A stretch of 64,000 nucleotides of DNA from Tetragonia tetragonoides (GCA_038025085.1 CM076154.1:33658501-33722500), one strand, 5' to 3'; numbered from the stretch's first letter, positions 22,601-36,446 are shown. Program-made: numbers and translations. The notes: a model not told the origin generated them from the letters alone.

Positions 22601-24339
22601 ATATCTCAGTGCCAGAATAAGCTAAAAACACACATTTGTATATCTACAATTAGCAAAGTGATGAGCTATAAGTAAATATCCTATTACTACAGAAAAGAAA
22701 CCAAATAGCATCTCGTTAAGTCAAGATCATCGGTATGTTTGTTGTTTGAGTTGACATAGGTGAAGCATACTGTTCAATTTAAATACATTTGCAGCATATA
22801 AAGTTGAATTGATCAGAGAAAACATAAAAGTAGAAAGGTTGTTAGTAACATAATGGTCCAGAAGCCATAGCAGATAAAAGAATGTACACCTTTTCTAAAT
22901 GCTGGTGAGTGTAGACATTTCCGCAAGGATTGCCAGGGTTTATTATAACAATAGCCGCGGTGTTGTCATCTGCTTGAGCTTCAACTGAATCAAGATCAAC
23001 TTCCCATCCCTTTTCTGGAAGAAGGTTATAATTGCGAATTTCAAGTCCTGAATAGGCACAAGCTGCATCATACATGGCAAAGCCCGGCGTTGGCAGCAGT
23101 ATGTTGGCATGGAAATGAGAAAGAGCAGAAATTACAGCTTGAATTGCTTGCTTGCATCCGACAGTGAGAATAACATCATGGGGTGATAATTTGTAAGGGA
23201 GATCATTAGAAATGTATTCTGCGACAGCCCTGCATTATAATGGCTCAAAACTAAGCAGCAGACGGCATGAATGAACCAATGCAAGACTCACTGCAAGAGT
23301 GTGATAATGAAAGCATGCATCCTAGTCTGTGCTGAAATTCTGAGCATTATTTCGCACGTTCTATTCAGTATTCACCTCATCATATTAGACTCGGAAATTC
23401 ATATTGGGCCAAGATACCATCATTTACAAGATGTAAATCAGGTATTGAGCCACTGTATAAGCTTTGTTCCTGGAAATTTTGGCACTGACCAGGTTTATAA
23501 TACACTGTATGGAATTCATTCATGCTTAACAATTTTCTTGGACAGGGGACTTCCGGGTTCATGAACAACGGAGATTTGTGTATTATCGATCTGTTCACAT
23601 AGTTTGTACATTTCCATCACATACCATGGACCCTAGTTTCAGATGATTAAGACATTAAGTTCATACTCTCTCTGACATCAAGAAACCTATCTGTATAGAA
23701 ATCAGTTGTCATGAAATAGAAGCTAAAATTGTCATAATACATACTCTGGGGTTTTACTCCGTGACTCATAGGAGTATCAGTAACCATTACAGATTTAAAT
23801 GAGGAAGCCAACTGTTGTTATGATTCTGCTTTTGATTCTTATGTCACATTTTTAAAGATCCTAGCCTCACAATTGACATTGAACAGAATCAATTAGAAGC
23901 AAAATGCAAATATTACCACAACTAATATTTGCTACTCCTAATTAAAGATCACTAATCATGTCTCGAATTAATTGTCAAAGTAGACCTCAAAAGTCAAACG
24001 TGACTATTAATTCTAGACGAAAACTAAAAAGAAGAGTTACTTTCGAGTGGGAAGCAGGCCAAGAGGGCCGGCATAGCCATTGAACCGGCCGGAGCGGAGG
24101 GTGTCGGTGACGGCATCCTCGGCGATGGTGGCGGTCCGAAAGCAAGAGAACGGGGAGGGATCACCGTTGCCCAAAGGTATTAAGGGACGCTCATCAAGCG
24201 GGTTCACTTTCTCAACAAGTGCTTTCAACGCATATCTCACTTGCACTCTCTTTGCTTTATCATTTATCACCTCTTTCTTGCTCCCCATCTTGTTGAATCT
24301 CCATTCCTTTGTATTATCTCTTCCACTCTCCATTTCCAT
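19663..24339 (-). pseudogene. Tyrosine aminotransferase-like gene with premature stop
   Basis: Seven exons were assembled from GT-AG sites: 24339-24041, 23229-22890, 22525-22307, 21287-21228, 20423-20268, 20183-20090 and 19781-19663. Together they are 1287 nt, 429 codons, the usual length of plant TAT (fold-type I PLP aminotransferase, tyrosine/nicotianamine aminotransferase group). Visible landmarks are [71 protein letters not shown], the PLP-lysine motif LGSISK, VPGWRLGWLVT and NWLRITFALDP. The codon directly after that lysine, number 262, is TGA (22379-22381), where the family has Arg; CGA to TGA is the simplest change. Everything else stays in frame, so this is a recent lesion, a polymorphism or a sequence error. 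If real, translation stops at 261 residues and loses the C-terminal domain. TAT would act in tyrosine catabolism and tocopherol precursor supply. Confidence 0.85.
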
Positions 24340-24439
24340 CTCTCTCTCTCCAGCTCGAACTAGCAGCTCTATTCTTCTCTCTTTATTAATAATTGATGAA
24401 CTTGAGGACGTACATGGACTCTCTATCCCAAGTTTATCT

Positions 24440-25720
24440 TTTATAATGTAAAAATAGTATTGCTAGATTTATTTTTAAAAATACTTTCACAAAATCATAT
24501 TTTTATATTTTTTATACTCATATAATTATACTTATTTACGGTCAAAGTGGTGTTTTAAATAGGGTGAAAAAGTAAACGTTTAGGATTTTATGGGACAGAG
24601 ACAATAATATTTTTAAAATATCATCTTTTAATAAGTTGGGAGTAGTATTTAAAATAGTATCTTGAAGACTTTGAAAAGTCTAATGTAAAGATACACTTGG
24701 AATGAATGGAGTAATATAATACTTAAAGTATATTAATTCGAGTGCTATGAGTACTTATTTTGATTTGTGTTGATCCAGTAAGTGATTTGATAGCACTTTG
24801 CTTTTGTTCAAGGTAAATCATACATTTTTATACCTTTATTCCAAGACAAACACAATTAAGACTAAAATAGAGAGGACTCAAAGTTTGCCAAAAGGGTCCA
24901 GAAAGGACCTCAAGTTTCAAAACGTTCAATTGATGGTAGCTAGAGATGTTAGTGGGGTGGACACGAGTGGATATGGACTTGCGTCAAATTCTTGACTACA
25001 CTTAGAAAAACTAAAAGTAATGGGTTAATAATAATAAATTCTATTACATTTTGAAAATTTTTAAAAAATAAAAAATGTAAGAGGATGTAGCCAAGTTGGC
25101 TATATTTAGGTGTAGCTAAAAATCTTTGTCATCCTACACTTATTTCTACTTTCTAGTGGAGCAGCCCGAGCAAGCATGGATTTGGAGGTATTGTCGTTGG
25201 CTTTTTACCCGCCTCATACCCATCACGTACCTGTACGCGAACCCAGTAATTCATGTATGCGAACGGTTAGAGATGTTAAGATCCTAAACTTAGTTTAATT
25301 TCAATTTTTGGTACCCTTTTAATCTTCCTCCCCCAAAATGAGTTGTTTTTCTTGATATTTGAGGCAAATATTTGTACATAGCAATCATATTTAAGGCGGG
25401 TTTGTGGAAATCTAGTTGAAGCGGGATATGACAATAGGCACACTATGAGAGAAACTGAGAGCCTTGGCGTATCATATATTAATATCATATATAGAGAGTT
25501 TACAGAGTCCAAAATCGATATAGTTTCCTAAACCGATACAGTTTCCTAGCATTATTCTCTCATATATTACATAGAGAGTTTACAAATTACAGAGTTCAAA
25601 ACCGATACAGTTTCCTAGGCCGATACAGTTTTCTAAATCAACATTTACATATTATATTCCTCTTTTACATACAAATGACAATATATATGTGCCTTAAGCA
25701 ATGTCATACCCTCCATTTGT
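24440..25720. other. Intergenic, TE-derived pieces
   Basis: AT-rich sequence upstream of the aminotransferase. The stretch at about 24465-24600 (with TTTACGGTCAAAGTGGTGTT) recurs at about 43935-44060, so it is an interspersed repeat. Around 25515-25635 a motif ACCGATACAGTTTCCTA recurs three to four times. No gene is recognised. Confidence 0.5.
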
Positions 25721-25728
25721 CAATCTAA

Positions 25729-25731
<3 letters not shown>

Positions 25732-25820
<89 letters not shown>
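25732..25820. repeat. (AT)n microsatellite, about 90 bp
   Basis: Uninterrupted AT dinucleotide run at the left border of the Helitron-rich zone. Confidence 0.95.
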
Positions 25821-25823
<3 letters not shown>

Positions 25824-26794
25824 TTGGATCATACACACTGCTGTTTCGACACGTGGCATCCACATAAGCGCCACATTGGATGCCACGTTATTTGGGTCAA
25901 AGAACTAAATTTAATATTTTTTTGACTTTTAAATGCTTCATTAATAATGCTTTTAAATTCAAATGTGATTAACCAATTGATGAGGATACATGAACCATGT
26001 TATCTATTTAAATTAGGATACATGAACATTATTAAACTTAAACTAAAATATACTAAAAACTAGATACAACGAATTTAATTAGGAAAAATAGTCACAAGTA
26101 ATAAATACATAAAGACTTTAAAACTAACGGATAAATTCACGTATTATGCATCTCAATCTTCAAAGGGATTCCATACCCCAACAAAAATACATGATTCATG
26201 GAGATGGAGCAATATGGTAAATTGGTAAAATAATGTGAATAAGGTAGGTTTAAACATTATTTTCTTCGGTAAATTCTTTTTAAGTATAAAAAATAAGAAA
26301 TTAATTTATCTACATGGATTAAAACAACCGCTGCCATAACACATTACATGAAACATAAGTAATTTGGCAGAAGAAAAAAAAAGTATAAACCAAAGAGAGA
26401 TAAGAACCAATAGTAGTATATTGGCTATTAATAAGTTAGGTAGATAAATTTATGGACGACATAAGCATACGAATATATAAATATATCGGTTGATAGAGTA
26501 TATTAAGATGGTAATTGTGAATCTATCATTTAACTACTTTTTAGAATAATATTTTAAAGAATGAAAATATATAAAATTAACTTATCCATTTAAATTAAAC
26601 AATTGTTATTGCGTGTCACATAAGCAACTTTACACTGCACATATCACAACTTTTTTTTATACGGGTAACTCTATATTATTTATTATATACAGTATTGATA
26701 AATCATTAACCTATTTTCTTGATAGCATTCAAAACATATGTTCTAATGATAAACTACAAGCCCGTGCATCGCACGGGGCATACACATGGTACAT
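25821..26794 (+). mobile_element. Helitron-like element A
   Basis: It begins GTTGGATCATACACACTG after the AT tract and ends with the hairpin CCCGTGC-ATC-GCACGGG (26761-26777) followed by a degraded CTAGT. Its body matches the element at 30456-31437 in order and content (GGATCATACAC..., AGGATACATGAA, ATTTAAATTAAAC, end hairpin). It is non-coding and so non-autonomous. Confidence 0.6.

Positions 26795-26801
<7 letters not shown>

Positions 26802-26876
<75 letters not shown>
26802..26876. repeat. (AT)n microsatellite
   Basis: Perfect AT run between two Helitron-like elements. All open frames across it are YIYI artefacts. Confidence 0.95.
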
Positions 26877-26881
<5 letters not shown>

Positions 26882-28979
26882 TGAGTCCATTTCGTGTGGC
26901 CACGACACGTGTGACGCCACGCAGGGGCCTTAATCGTGTGAGGACGACACGTGTGATGCCACGCAAGCAGCTCTTTCATAGAGTGATGACAGGTAAGCAC
27001 ATGCACGCCACATAGTATAACACATCATCCGCTATTAATGCCTAATCATTGTTTGACTTAATTACATATTTATTATCATATTCTCAAATTAAAAAATAAA
27101 ATAACTTTAATTACGTAACTCAAAAAAATTTGAATCTTACTCCATTGGATTGGATTTGAAAAATACTTCAAAATGAGATATATATGTCCTATAAAAATTT
27201 GTTTTTTTCGTGTGGTGATTACACGTGGGACGCCACATAAGAGAGAATGTTCACGTGACCATGACACACATGCACAATTTTGCCACATAGCCTAACAAAT
27301 CATCATTGAGTTGTCCCAGAGTCATTATTACCGCATTATCATATAATTATTAGTATATTATTTCAAACTACATAAAGTTGAGTCAATTTCGTGTGGGCAC
27401 ACCATGTAGGCCGCTACCTTGGAGACCCAATTTTGTGTGGTGATGTTACCTAAGCGCCACGTAAGCGGCCACGTAAGCAAGTCGTACAAATGTAACTAAT
27501 AAATGCATCTTTATTCATGACATTAATATAGTAATTAAATATAACATCTATATTTATTAGCCTATTTATTTCAAATTAGAAGATAAAATGACTTTGGCTA
27601 CGCAATTGTAAAAAATCTAAATTTTACGTTATTGCATTGGAAATGAAAAATACTTCAAATGAGATGTATATGTCCTATATATAAACTTATAAAGTTTGTC
27701 ATCTTTCATGGAAAGTTTTATAGAGGTTAAGGATAAAATACGTAGAATTTGTGTGGGCATGACACGTGGGACGCCCCGTAGAGGCCCAAAGTCGTGTGAC
27801 GATGACACCTAAGTCGCCACGCAAGCAAAGGCCACATAACCTAACAACTTATCATCATCCAAGTGTCACCCATTAATTTCTCAATTAGTTTGCTTTATGC
27901 CTTATTACATATGGAATATTTATTAGCATATTTTTATATTACAAAATAAAATAATTTTAGTTACCTAAGTTAAAAAATTATAAATCCGGTTTCAATGGAT
28001 TGGATTAGCAAAAAAAGTTTAATATGAGATATATATGTCCTATACAAATTGGATTATTTTGGTGCGGTGATAACATGTAGACGCCACATAAGAGGGAATG
28101 TTCGTGTGAAATGACACGCAGACGCTACATGTGCACAGCTTTGTCACATAACTTAACAAATACCTTCCAAGTCCCACATGATCATCCAAGTTCAATTCAC
28201 GTGGGCGCGACTCCGTAGGACGCCACATAGAGGCCCAAATTCGTGTGACGATGACACCTATAAGTCGCAACATAAGCAAAACTTGCCACATAACCTAACA
28301 GCTCATTATCCAAGTGTCACTCATAAATGCGTTATCATAAGTTGGATTTGTTACATATTTATATATTAGCATATTTTTATATTACAAAATAAAATAATTT
28401 AGTTATGTAAGTCAATAATTTATAAATCTTAGTTCAATTGATTGGATTTGTAAAAACAAAATTCAAAATGAGATATATATGTCTTATACAAGTTGGATTT
28501 TTTGCGTGCAGTGATAACAGGTAGACACCATATAAGAGGGAATGTTCGTGTGAAAATGACATGTTAGACGCTACATGTGCACAACTTTGCCACATATAGC
28601 TTAATAAATATCATCCAAGTTCCACATGATCATCATCACTCGACTTTGTTATATAATTTATTTTCGTATTATTTCAAACTAAAAAAATATATTTTTAGTT
28701 ACATAACTCTAAAAATTATAAATCTTACTTTACCAAATTGATTTTTCTTTTTCGTTTTGGAATTTTGAGGTAGCCTCATGTTCATAAATTAATCTCTTTT
28801 ACATTAATTCTATTTAGATGTAGATCGATTTAAAAAGATATTTCATGCAAAAAAAATTAAAATAGTCAAATGTAGAATTAGTTGTGCGGTATAAGACAGA
28901 CATTAGATATCACCTAGAAAGTTATCTTCATTTTTGAGAGATATTAACGAGTCCGTGCGAAGTACGGAGTTAAAACTAG
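26877..28979 (+). mobile_element. Helitron-like element B with internal repeats
   Basis: It starts AAAAGTGAGTCCATTTCG and ends with a hairpin around GTCCGTGCGAAGTACGGAG (28951-28969) and CTAG at 28976-28979. The interior repeats a 0.4-0.5 kb unit with the pattern AAATGAGATATATATGTCCT, then CGTG...ACGCCACATAAGAGGGAATG, then CACATAACCTAACAA. Units begin near 27171, 27655, 28022 and 28463. No protein is encoded. Confidence 0.65.
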
Positions 28980-28980
28980 T

Positions 28981-30454
28981 ATATATATAAAAGTGAGTTT
29001 ATTTCGTGTGGCCACGCCACATGGGATGCCACGCAAGCGCCTATTTTCATGTGAGGGCGACACGTGGGATGACACGCAGCGCCCAAATTCGTGTGGTGAT
29101 GACACGTATACCGCCACCTAAGCCACTCATCCAAGTGGGTCAATCATTAATGCGTGATCATAAATACAACATAATATAATTATTATAATATTATTCAAAT
29201 TATAAAATAAAATAACTTTTGTTATGCAAATTTAAAAATTATAATTCTTACTCCATTGGAACAGGTTCGGAAAATACTTCAAAATGAGATACATATGTAC
29301 TATGTCCTATAAAGTTGGGTTCTTTTCGTGTGAGGATGGTGGGACGCCACATGAGAGGGATATGTTCGTGTGAAGATAACACATAGGTGTCACATCGGTA
29401 TACGTATAAAAGTGAGTCCAATTCGTGTGGGCATGATACATAGGACACTACATAGGAGGTGTAAATTCATGTGACGATGGAACCTAAGCATCATGTAAGA
29501 AAAGCTTGCCACATAGCCTAACAACTCAAGTGAGTCCAATTTGTGTGGGCACGACACGTAGGATGCAACGTAGGTGGTGTAAATTCGTGTGATGACGACC
29601 CCTAAGCGCCCCATAAGCAAAGCTTGCCACATAGCCTAACAATTCGCCATCCAAGTGGCACTCATTAATGTCTTATCATTAGTTGGCTTTATTACATATT
29701 TATTAGCATTTTTCTATATTACAAAATAAATAAAAAAACTTTAGTTACATACGTCAAAAAATTATAAATCTTCCTTCAATCGGTTGGATTTGAAAAAAGA
29801 TCTTCAAAATGAGATATATGTCTTATAAAAGTTGGGTTATTTCCTGGCGGTGATGACATGTAGGATAACACATAAGAGGAAATGTTCGTGTGAAGATTGC
29901 ATGTAGATGCCACATGTGTACAACTTGGTTAAATAATAATAAATGACACTTCGATCTTACAATACCATAACTATTTGATGTCATATGTATTTAACTTGAC
30001 CTTCAATCTTACAATACCATAACTATTTGATGTCATATGTATTTAACTTGACCTTCAATCTTTTATAATATAAATGAAATTTATTTAAGTGGTACGTTCC
30101 TACATGATCTACTTAACTAATCTGAATTAGATTAAACTAAATTGAACTAAAAATAAATTGAGAGAATAAAGTCTTAGTATACTCGAAGAAAGACATTTCT
30201 TAATCTTTATCTCTTTTTTTCTTTTTAGAATTTTGATATAAGCTAAAATTATGTTTATAAATCAATCTTTTTTACATTTATTCTAAATTAGATGTAGAAT
30301 CGATTTAAAGAGACATTTCATACCAAAAATATTAGAATAATTAAATGTAGAATTAGTTGTGCAGTATAAAACCGGCATGAGGTATCACTTAGGAAGTTAT
30401 TTTCATTTTCGAGAGATATTCACGAGTCCGTGCGGAGCACAGAGATAAAACTAG
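28981..30454 (+). mobile_element. Helitron-like element C
   Basis: It starts TATATATAAAAGTGAGTTT directly after the CTAGT of element B and ends CCGTGCGGAGCACAGAG...CTAG at 30451-30454. It has the same subunit types as element B. A 53-bp tandem duplication lies at about 29950-30062. Confidence 0.65.
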
Positions 30455-30455
30455 T

Positions 30456-31436
30456 ATATATATAAAAGTGGATCATACACGTTGTTGCATTGACACGTGT
30501 CATGCCACATCAACTTACCCAGTCAGCATCATATCCAGTAATTAATGCTATGTCTCGTAATTAATACTATATACATGAACCTCATAATCTAATTAAATGA
30601 GGATACATGAATATAAACTTCATAAATACGGTACATGAACATAACATAGGTTATACTAAAGACTAGGCATAGGGAATTTAATAAGGGATAATAGTACACA
30701 AATACCTTTTGTTTTAAAATAAATAAAGAAAATTATGTATCGGTAATCTTTATATATACATCTCAAATTTTAAAGTGATTAGATTTCAAATCCTCATCTA
30801 TATAGTAGAAAGCCATTGTTATGAAAGTAATGATTAAAGACCATGGAGATGGAAATATATAGTATTTGTAGAATTTGTGAATAAGATAGTTGTAATGATA
30901 ATTAATTTATTTAATAATTATTTGAAAAATCTTTTTTTAAATCAACTAATATCTCCACATGGATTTAAACAATAGTTGCATAATAAATGGATGATAATTA
31001 AGTAATTTAAAATAAAATATGATGTAAACCTACTATAGTTAAAATGCAAATAAAATATGATGTAAATCAAAGATGGATAAAAACTATTTGTAGAAAGTTA
31101 TGGATATACGTAAATACATGAAGGCACACATATATTAATTTGATTATAGTATGTCCAGACGGTAGTTATAAATCCGGCACTTACCTATGAAATTCATTTA
31201 TCCATTTGGATAAAGCAACTATCTCATATCAAATAAGCAAATTTAAATTAAACATTGCTAAAAAAATGAAGAGAAAAAATAAACTTCACACACATCACAA
31301 TTTTGTGTGACTCTATATTACTTGCTATATGCCTAATTGATAAATATTTTTTAATTAAAAATTGAATAGCAACATTGAAAAATATATTTTCTAATGATAA
31401 TATACAAGCCCATTCATCGCACGGGGTATACATCTA

Positions 31437-31437
<1 letters not shown>
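30456..31437 (+). mobile_element. Helitron-like element D (sister of A)
   Basis: It starts TATATATAAAAGTGGATC directly after the CTAGT of element C. It ends with CCCATTCATCGCACGGGG and CTAG at 31434-31437. It is collinear with the element at 25821-26794. Confidence 0.65.

Positions 31438-31471
<34 letters not shown>
31437..31471. repeat. (AT)n microsatellite
   Basis: AT run following the Helitron-like terminus. Confidence 0.9.
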
Positions 31472-31473
<2 letters not shown>

Positions 31474-32850
31474 TGAATGTGCACCGTGCTAGATTGACAC
31501 GTAGGATTTGACACATAAGAAAAAAAATTCCATGTCATCACTTTTTTTTTTTTTGATTAGGAGTCATCATTTATTTTAGGTGCATGTATCTCTATTGATA
31601 CAATTTTATTCTTATTTAATACTAGATTTTGTGCCCATGCGATGCACTAGTTCTTGTTTATCATGCATACTCTATTATTAGAAGAAATTTAATAAAAAGT
31701 TTACTCATATTAATATGTAAAGTTAAATAATAGGAGTAGCAAAGAATAATAATAATATTTTTATAAAAAAAAAAAAAACACATTAATAAAGAAACTTTAT
31801 TTTATTTTTAGTGAATGTATAATATATATTTTTTTTTGGATAATAAATATAATACTTATGTTACTTATTTCTTATTAAAATAAAATAAAACTATTTTAAT
31901 TTCTTTTAATCACACATGCATTTATGGCTATTTATTACCTATTCAATGCTTGGTGAGAACTCAATTTTACATATATAACTAGATTTCGTACCAGTACGAT
32001 GCACGGGTTCTTATTCATCATCGTATGTAAAAATTAATAATCATGTTAATATGTAAACTTGAGTAATAGCAAAAATAGTGATAAATGTTAGATCGACAAA
32101 ACAAAAAAAATAATTAACAAAGAATTTACACTTTCAATGAATATATAACATTTTTTCTTCATAATATTTATGTTATTATTTTTATTAAAGTGAAATAAAT
32201 TTATATTTGATTTCTTTTTAATCACCCAAATTTCATCATCATACTTTATTAGCATCAATAATATGAAAGAAAATTAATCCAGTTAATATATAAAGTTGAG
32301 TAATAGTAAGGAATAGTGATAAATTTTCGATCAAAAAAAAAAAAAAACAACACTAAACAAAAAAATTACACATTTAACGAATAAATAATTTATTTTTTTT
32401 CTTAATAGTATTTATGTTACTTATTTCATTAAACTGAAATGAAATTATTTTTGTTTTCTTTTTAATCACCTATAAATTTATAACTGTTTATTACTTATTG
32501 CCAATAATAATTAAAAAGAAAAAAATATTTTGTCTTATGGGTATGTATATCATCTCAAGAGAACGAAAATCAATAATATTGTATTTATGACTTTAATAAG
32601 AGAACTTAGAACTCAATTATCTCATAGATTTTATGTTTGTGCATATGCACGGGTTTTTGCTTCTCATCTTCTATTATCTCTTATATTTAAATGTGTACTT
32701 TTCTAATATTTTTTTCTCATACTTTTTTTAATTTACCTTTTTTATTTGGATCCCATGTACTAATTTTGACATTACGTACAAATCCCTTTGCAAAGATACT
32801 GTTAAGCAACTTATTTTCTTTATAATCATAATCATAATATCTATATATTA
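31472..32850 (-). mobile_element. Fragments of minus-strand Helitron-like elements
   Basis: Three reversed 3' ends are visible. ACTAG at 31621 is followed by a GTGC/GCAC hairpin. ACTAG at 31978 is followed by CGTACCAGTACGATGCACGGG. A weaker one near 32630 has GTGCATATGCACGGG. Bodies are AT-rich with similar phrases (AATAGCAA, AACAAAGAAA, TTATTTTTATTAAA). Part of this family recurs at 40230-40450. Exact 5' boundaries were not resolved. Confidence 0.5.
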
Positions 32851-34322
32851 GAGGCATTTTCTGACAGCATTGGAGTCGTCCACCTAAGCGAGTCATTGTA
32901 ATAAAATTTAAAAATAAATATAAAATAGAAATATATAGAATATTTACTAAAGTTGTACTTTCCTAAATCCTTAAAAAAGCTACACTATTAATTAGAGATT
33001 TTGGTATAGAATATATACTAAAGTTGTACTTTCCTAAATTATTAAAGAGTAGACTATTAGATTTTAAAAAGTATGTAACTTTAGTTTCACCGCTTTAAAA
33101 ATTAAATTTCTTACATCATTGGAACGGGTACGAAATATCCTTTAAAATAAGACTCATTTGTAGTATGTTCTATTGATTTACAACATAAGACGAGTCCACC
33201 TAAAAAGGTAATTATTAATTAGCTTGACAAGCTGACACAACTAAAGAGTTGCAATGTAAAAATAAGAGAAAAGATACGTATATTAGTTATAAAAATTTAA
33301 AAAGTAATCTCAATGTAAAATATAATAAAAAGAGTATGTGTAGAATGAAGAAATAAATGATGAATCTAAAATGATTTTAGATCTAATCTTTGATAGGAAA
33401 CTTTACCATTATCACGTATAAATTTATAACTGTACGTAGGCTCCGTTTGATTCAACTAGATAAAACTTATCTGAACTTAACTGAATTGATTTTCTAAACT
33501 TGACCGTTAACCATTTAAACTTCGTCCAAACATAGTCAATATTGCACTCATTTGGAAGTATGCTTTGAGATCTTTTCGATGACATATTTATTATCATGAA
33601 ACTATTTCAGAATAAAAAGTTATAAGAGTGATAAGGTTATACATGAACTGAACTGAATTGAACTAAATTTAAGTAAAATTAAGGTGAATCAAACAGAATG
33701 GTAATATACTGATCCCCATATTAGTTTGGGGCTCCAATTTATGTTCCCTTCAACTTTATAATTATTAATGCACTCCCTTCAACTTTACATTAGACTTTTT
33801 GCGTTCTTAAATGCAGTACTTTGTTCGTATATAACTTTGAAAAAACAAGCAAGCATTAAAAAATGTTTTACTATTCTATGGTTTACGTCTAAAAATTCTT
33901 TATTTTTTGAAAAGTAATTATGTATACATGAGACGTTTAAACTGATTTTAGCATAAAAAAAGGATCATATCTTTAGAATGTTAGTTGTACACTTATATCA
34001 ACATAAAAGTATTGGCGTACCAACATCAAGCATAGAAAGACATTGAAACTATTACCTCTTGGATTATGTAACATATGTATTGAGTTAATTAATAGTTAAT
34101 TGAAATTGATTATAAGATTTTAAATTAGATAAGATGCCCTATAAAGTCATATTAATCTTATTATATGGCATTCATGATATTAAATGGATTATATAAAGAT
34201 TTATCCATATAATACTAATAGTTTTTCGTAAGTGACAACTTTGATTTTTCGATGAGATTAATAATCACGTTATATTAATTTTTCCGTGCAACGCACAGAT
34301 TTACTCACAGGCATCCACCTAG
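32851..34322 (+). mobile_element. Helitron-like element E with nested MITE
   Basis: It starts TCTATATATTAGAGGCATTT and ends CCGTGCAACGCACAG...CTAG at 34319-34322. It is followed at once by a second copy of the same 5' end. A Tourist-like MITE is nested at 33442-33703. Confidence 0.65.
33442..33703. mobile_element. Tourist-like MITE, copy 2
   Basis: GGCTCCGTTTGATTCAAC at the left and AGGTGAATCAAACAGAATG at the right, flanked by GTA on both sides. It has the same internal order as the copies at 5098 and 36771 (GACCGTTAACCATTTAAA, TATGCTTTGAGATCTTT). Confidence 0.75.
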
Positions 34323-35314
34323 TATCTATATATTAGAGGCATTTTCTGACAGCATTGGACGCGTCCATCTAAGCGACCTTTTTTTCTAAAAAAATAACAA
34401 CAAAAAATCATAAATAAAAATTAGGAAAGAGAGAATATTAGAGTTATGGCAGTGGATCATTGGGTATAATGAAACATTAAAAGCAGTATAACTTTTATGG
34501 CAGTAAATTATTGGATATAATGAAACATTAAGAGCAATATAACTTTTGTTTCATGTTTCAAAAATTCAAATATCTTACACTAATGAAAAAAGCGTGAAAC
34601 ACACTTTAAAACAAGACCCGTTTTGTCATATGTCTTATGCATTGATATTTTATGGGAGCATATGGAATTAGAGATATTTTCTGACATCATTGGAGACGTT
34701 CATCTAAGCGAGTTTTTTGCCTCCTAAGGAAGCTTTTCAAAATTCAAAATATACTTTAATAACAAAAATAAATTATAAATAGAAGTTAGGAAAGAGAGAT
34801 TAATAAAGTTATAGAAGTAAATCATTGGACATAAAGAAATATTAAGCGATGGATAACTTTTATTCCACGCTTCAAAAATTTAAACTTCTTATGCCAAAAG
34901 AAAAGGCAAGAAGCGTACTTTAAAATGATACCAGTCTTAGTATTATATCATTAAACATTAAACATTTTACGAGAGCATAGAGCGAGTCGTAAATTACAAA
35001 TTTTGAGATTTATACATACCCACTCAATAATCTCAGTAATATAAAGTGACACTCCTTTTTGGATTCGAGAATAAGTTTGCACGATTTTGCATTTGTAAGT
35101 TTGTCAGAAAAGTTTTGCAAAAGATTTCTCTTACTCTATTGGGGCTTAGAAAAATGGATGATAAGTAAACTTTACACTGCTAAACAATTACCACAACAAT
35201 ATAAATTGTCTTTACACATTCAATGCACTAATGGAAGTATTAAATTTAACTCATATCTGATCACACGATCATCAATTCATCATATCATATGCATGGTGCA
35301 TTGGTTTGTTCCTC

Positions 35315-35525
35315 CTATGCCAAACCTCACCATTAAAACTGAACTGACCTGAAAATCAACGAACTGAATTAAATATAATTACTTGATATGTGAGATAAAA
35401 TGTATCTTTAATTCTGAACTCAGCACCACTAAACTGATATCACTTAACTGAACTGAAAATTACTGAATTGAAACGAGATCACCCCTAAACTGAACTGAAC
35501 TGACCGTACATATAAGCTGTAAATA
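35315..35525. mobile_element. GAACTGAACT-rich MITE relic
   Basis: It contains phrases shared with the MITEs at 36450-36705 and 37480-37735: TATGTGAGATAAAATGTAT, CAGCACCACT and GAACTGAACTGAACTGAC. The ends are degraded. Confidence 0.4.
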
Positions 35526-36446
35526 AAGAACGCATCTTATATGTAACGTTATTAGGGCCTTTTGTAAACGATCATGATGAGATACATTATGATGTAATTA
35601 CGTTAGTATGAGTTATGTGAATACACTTACGGAGTATTATTTTACACCTTTGAAGAGCATAAGCCAAGTAAATTAGTTTCTACTAAATTAAGATCTTCTA
35701 AATCACAATTATTTTCTTATACAAAAGCTCGATCTTTTTTAAGGTTTAAAGATGATTACTATTTAAACGGTTAAGAATAACTCTAAAAAATTTCTTTATA
35801 TTAATTTCATTTAAAAATACTTTGAAACAACAACCTCATATTTATATCATATATAACACATGAGGGTGAGTTATTCAATAATTAATTGAAACTTGTGTTA
35901 AGAATTAAAATTATACAAGGTACCGCAATAACTCATGATAATTTATTATATGAAGTTGATGCTATTAAATATATTAATTAAATTTACTTCATATATATAA
36001 CTTCATATGTGGTTATTCTAGCATATAACTTTATTTCTACCGCTTAAAAAATTAAATTTTTTCTACCATTGGAAAGAGTACGAAATATTCTTTATCATGA
36101 AAATCATTTGTAGTATGTTTTATTGATTAAAAAAAAAATTGTCCAATTCAATTCAGTGGTGTCCAGTTGTATTCATTTCATATTCAGTTAAATTCAATTC
36201 AATTCAGATAAATCAGCTTTAAAGAATGCAAGACACCCTTTTTATCATATATATTTGATTGTCTTGACAGACTTTTGTTCTTAATCTAACTATTACATGT
36301 TTTGAGTAAACCAATATGACCCACATGGCCACAGTCACTTTGTGCCCTTAAACATAAGGTAATGATCCTTCAACATTTAGCTTTGTACTACGCCATAGCT
36401 AATGCGAAGGTCATTTTAGTAATTAAGGTGCATTTGTGTCATTAAG

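Noticed and set aside
26613..27015. Open frames across the AT microsatellite, several strands
   Set aside because: They encode only alternating Tyr-Ile through (AT)n, a sequence artefact.
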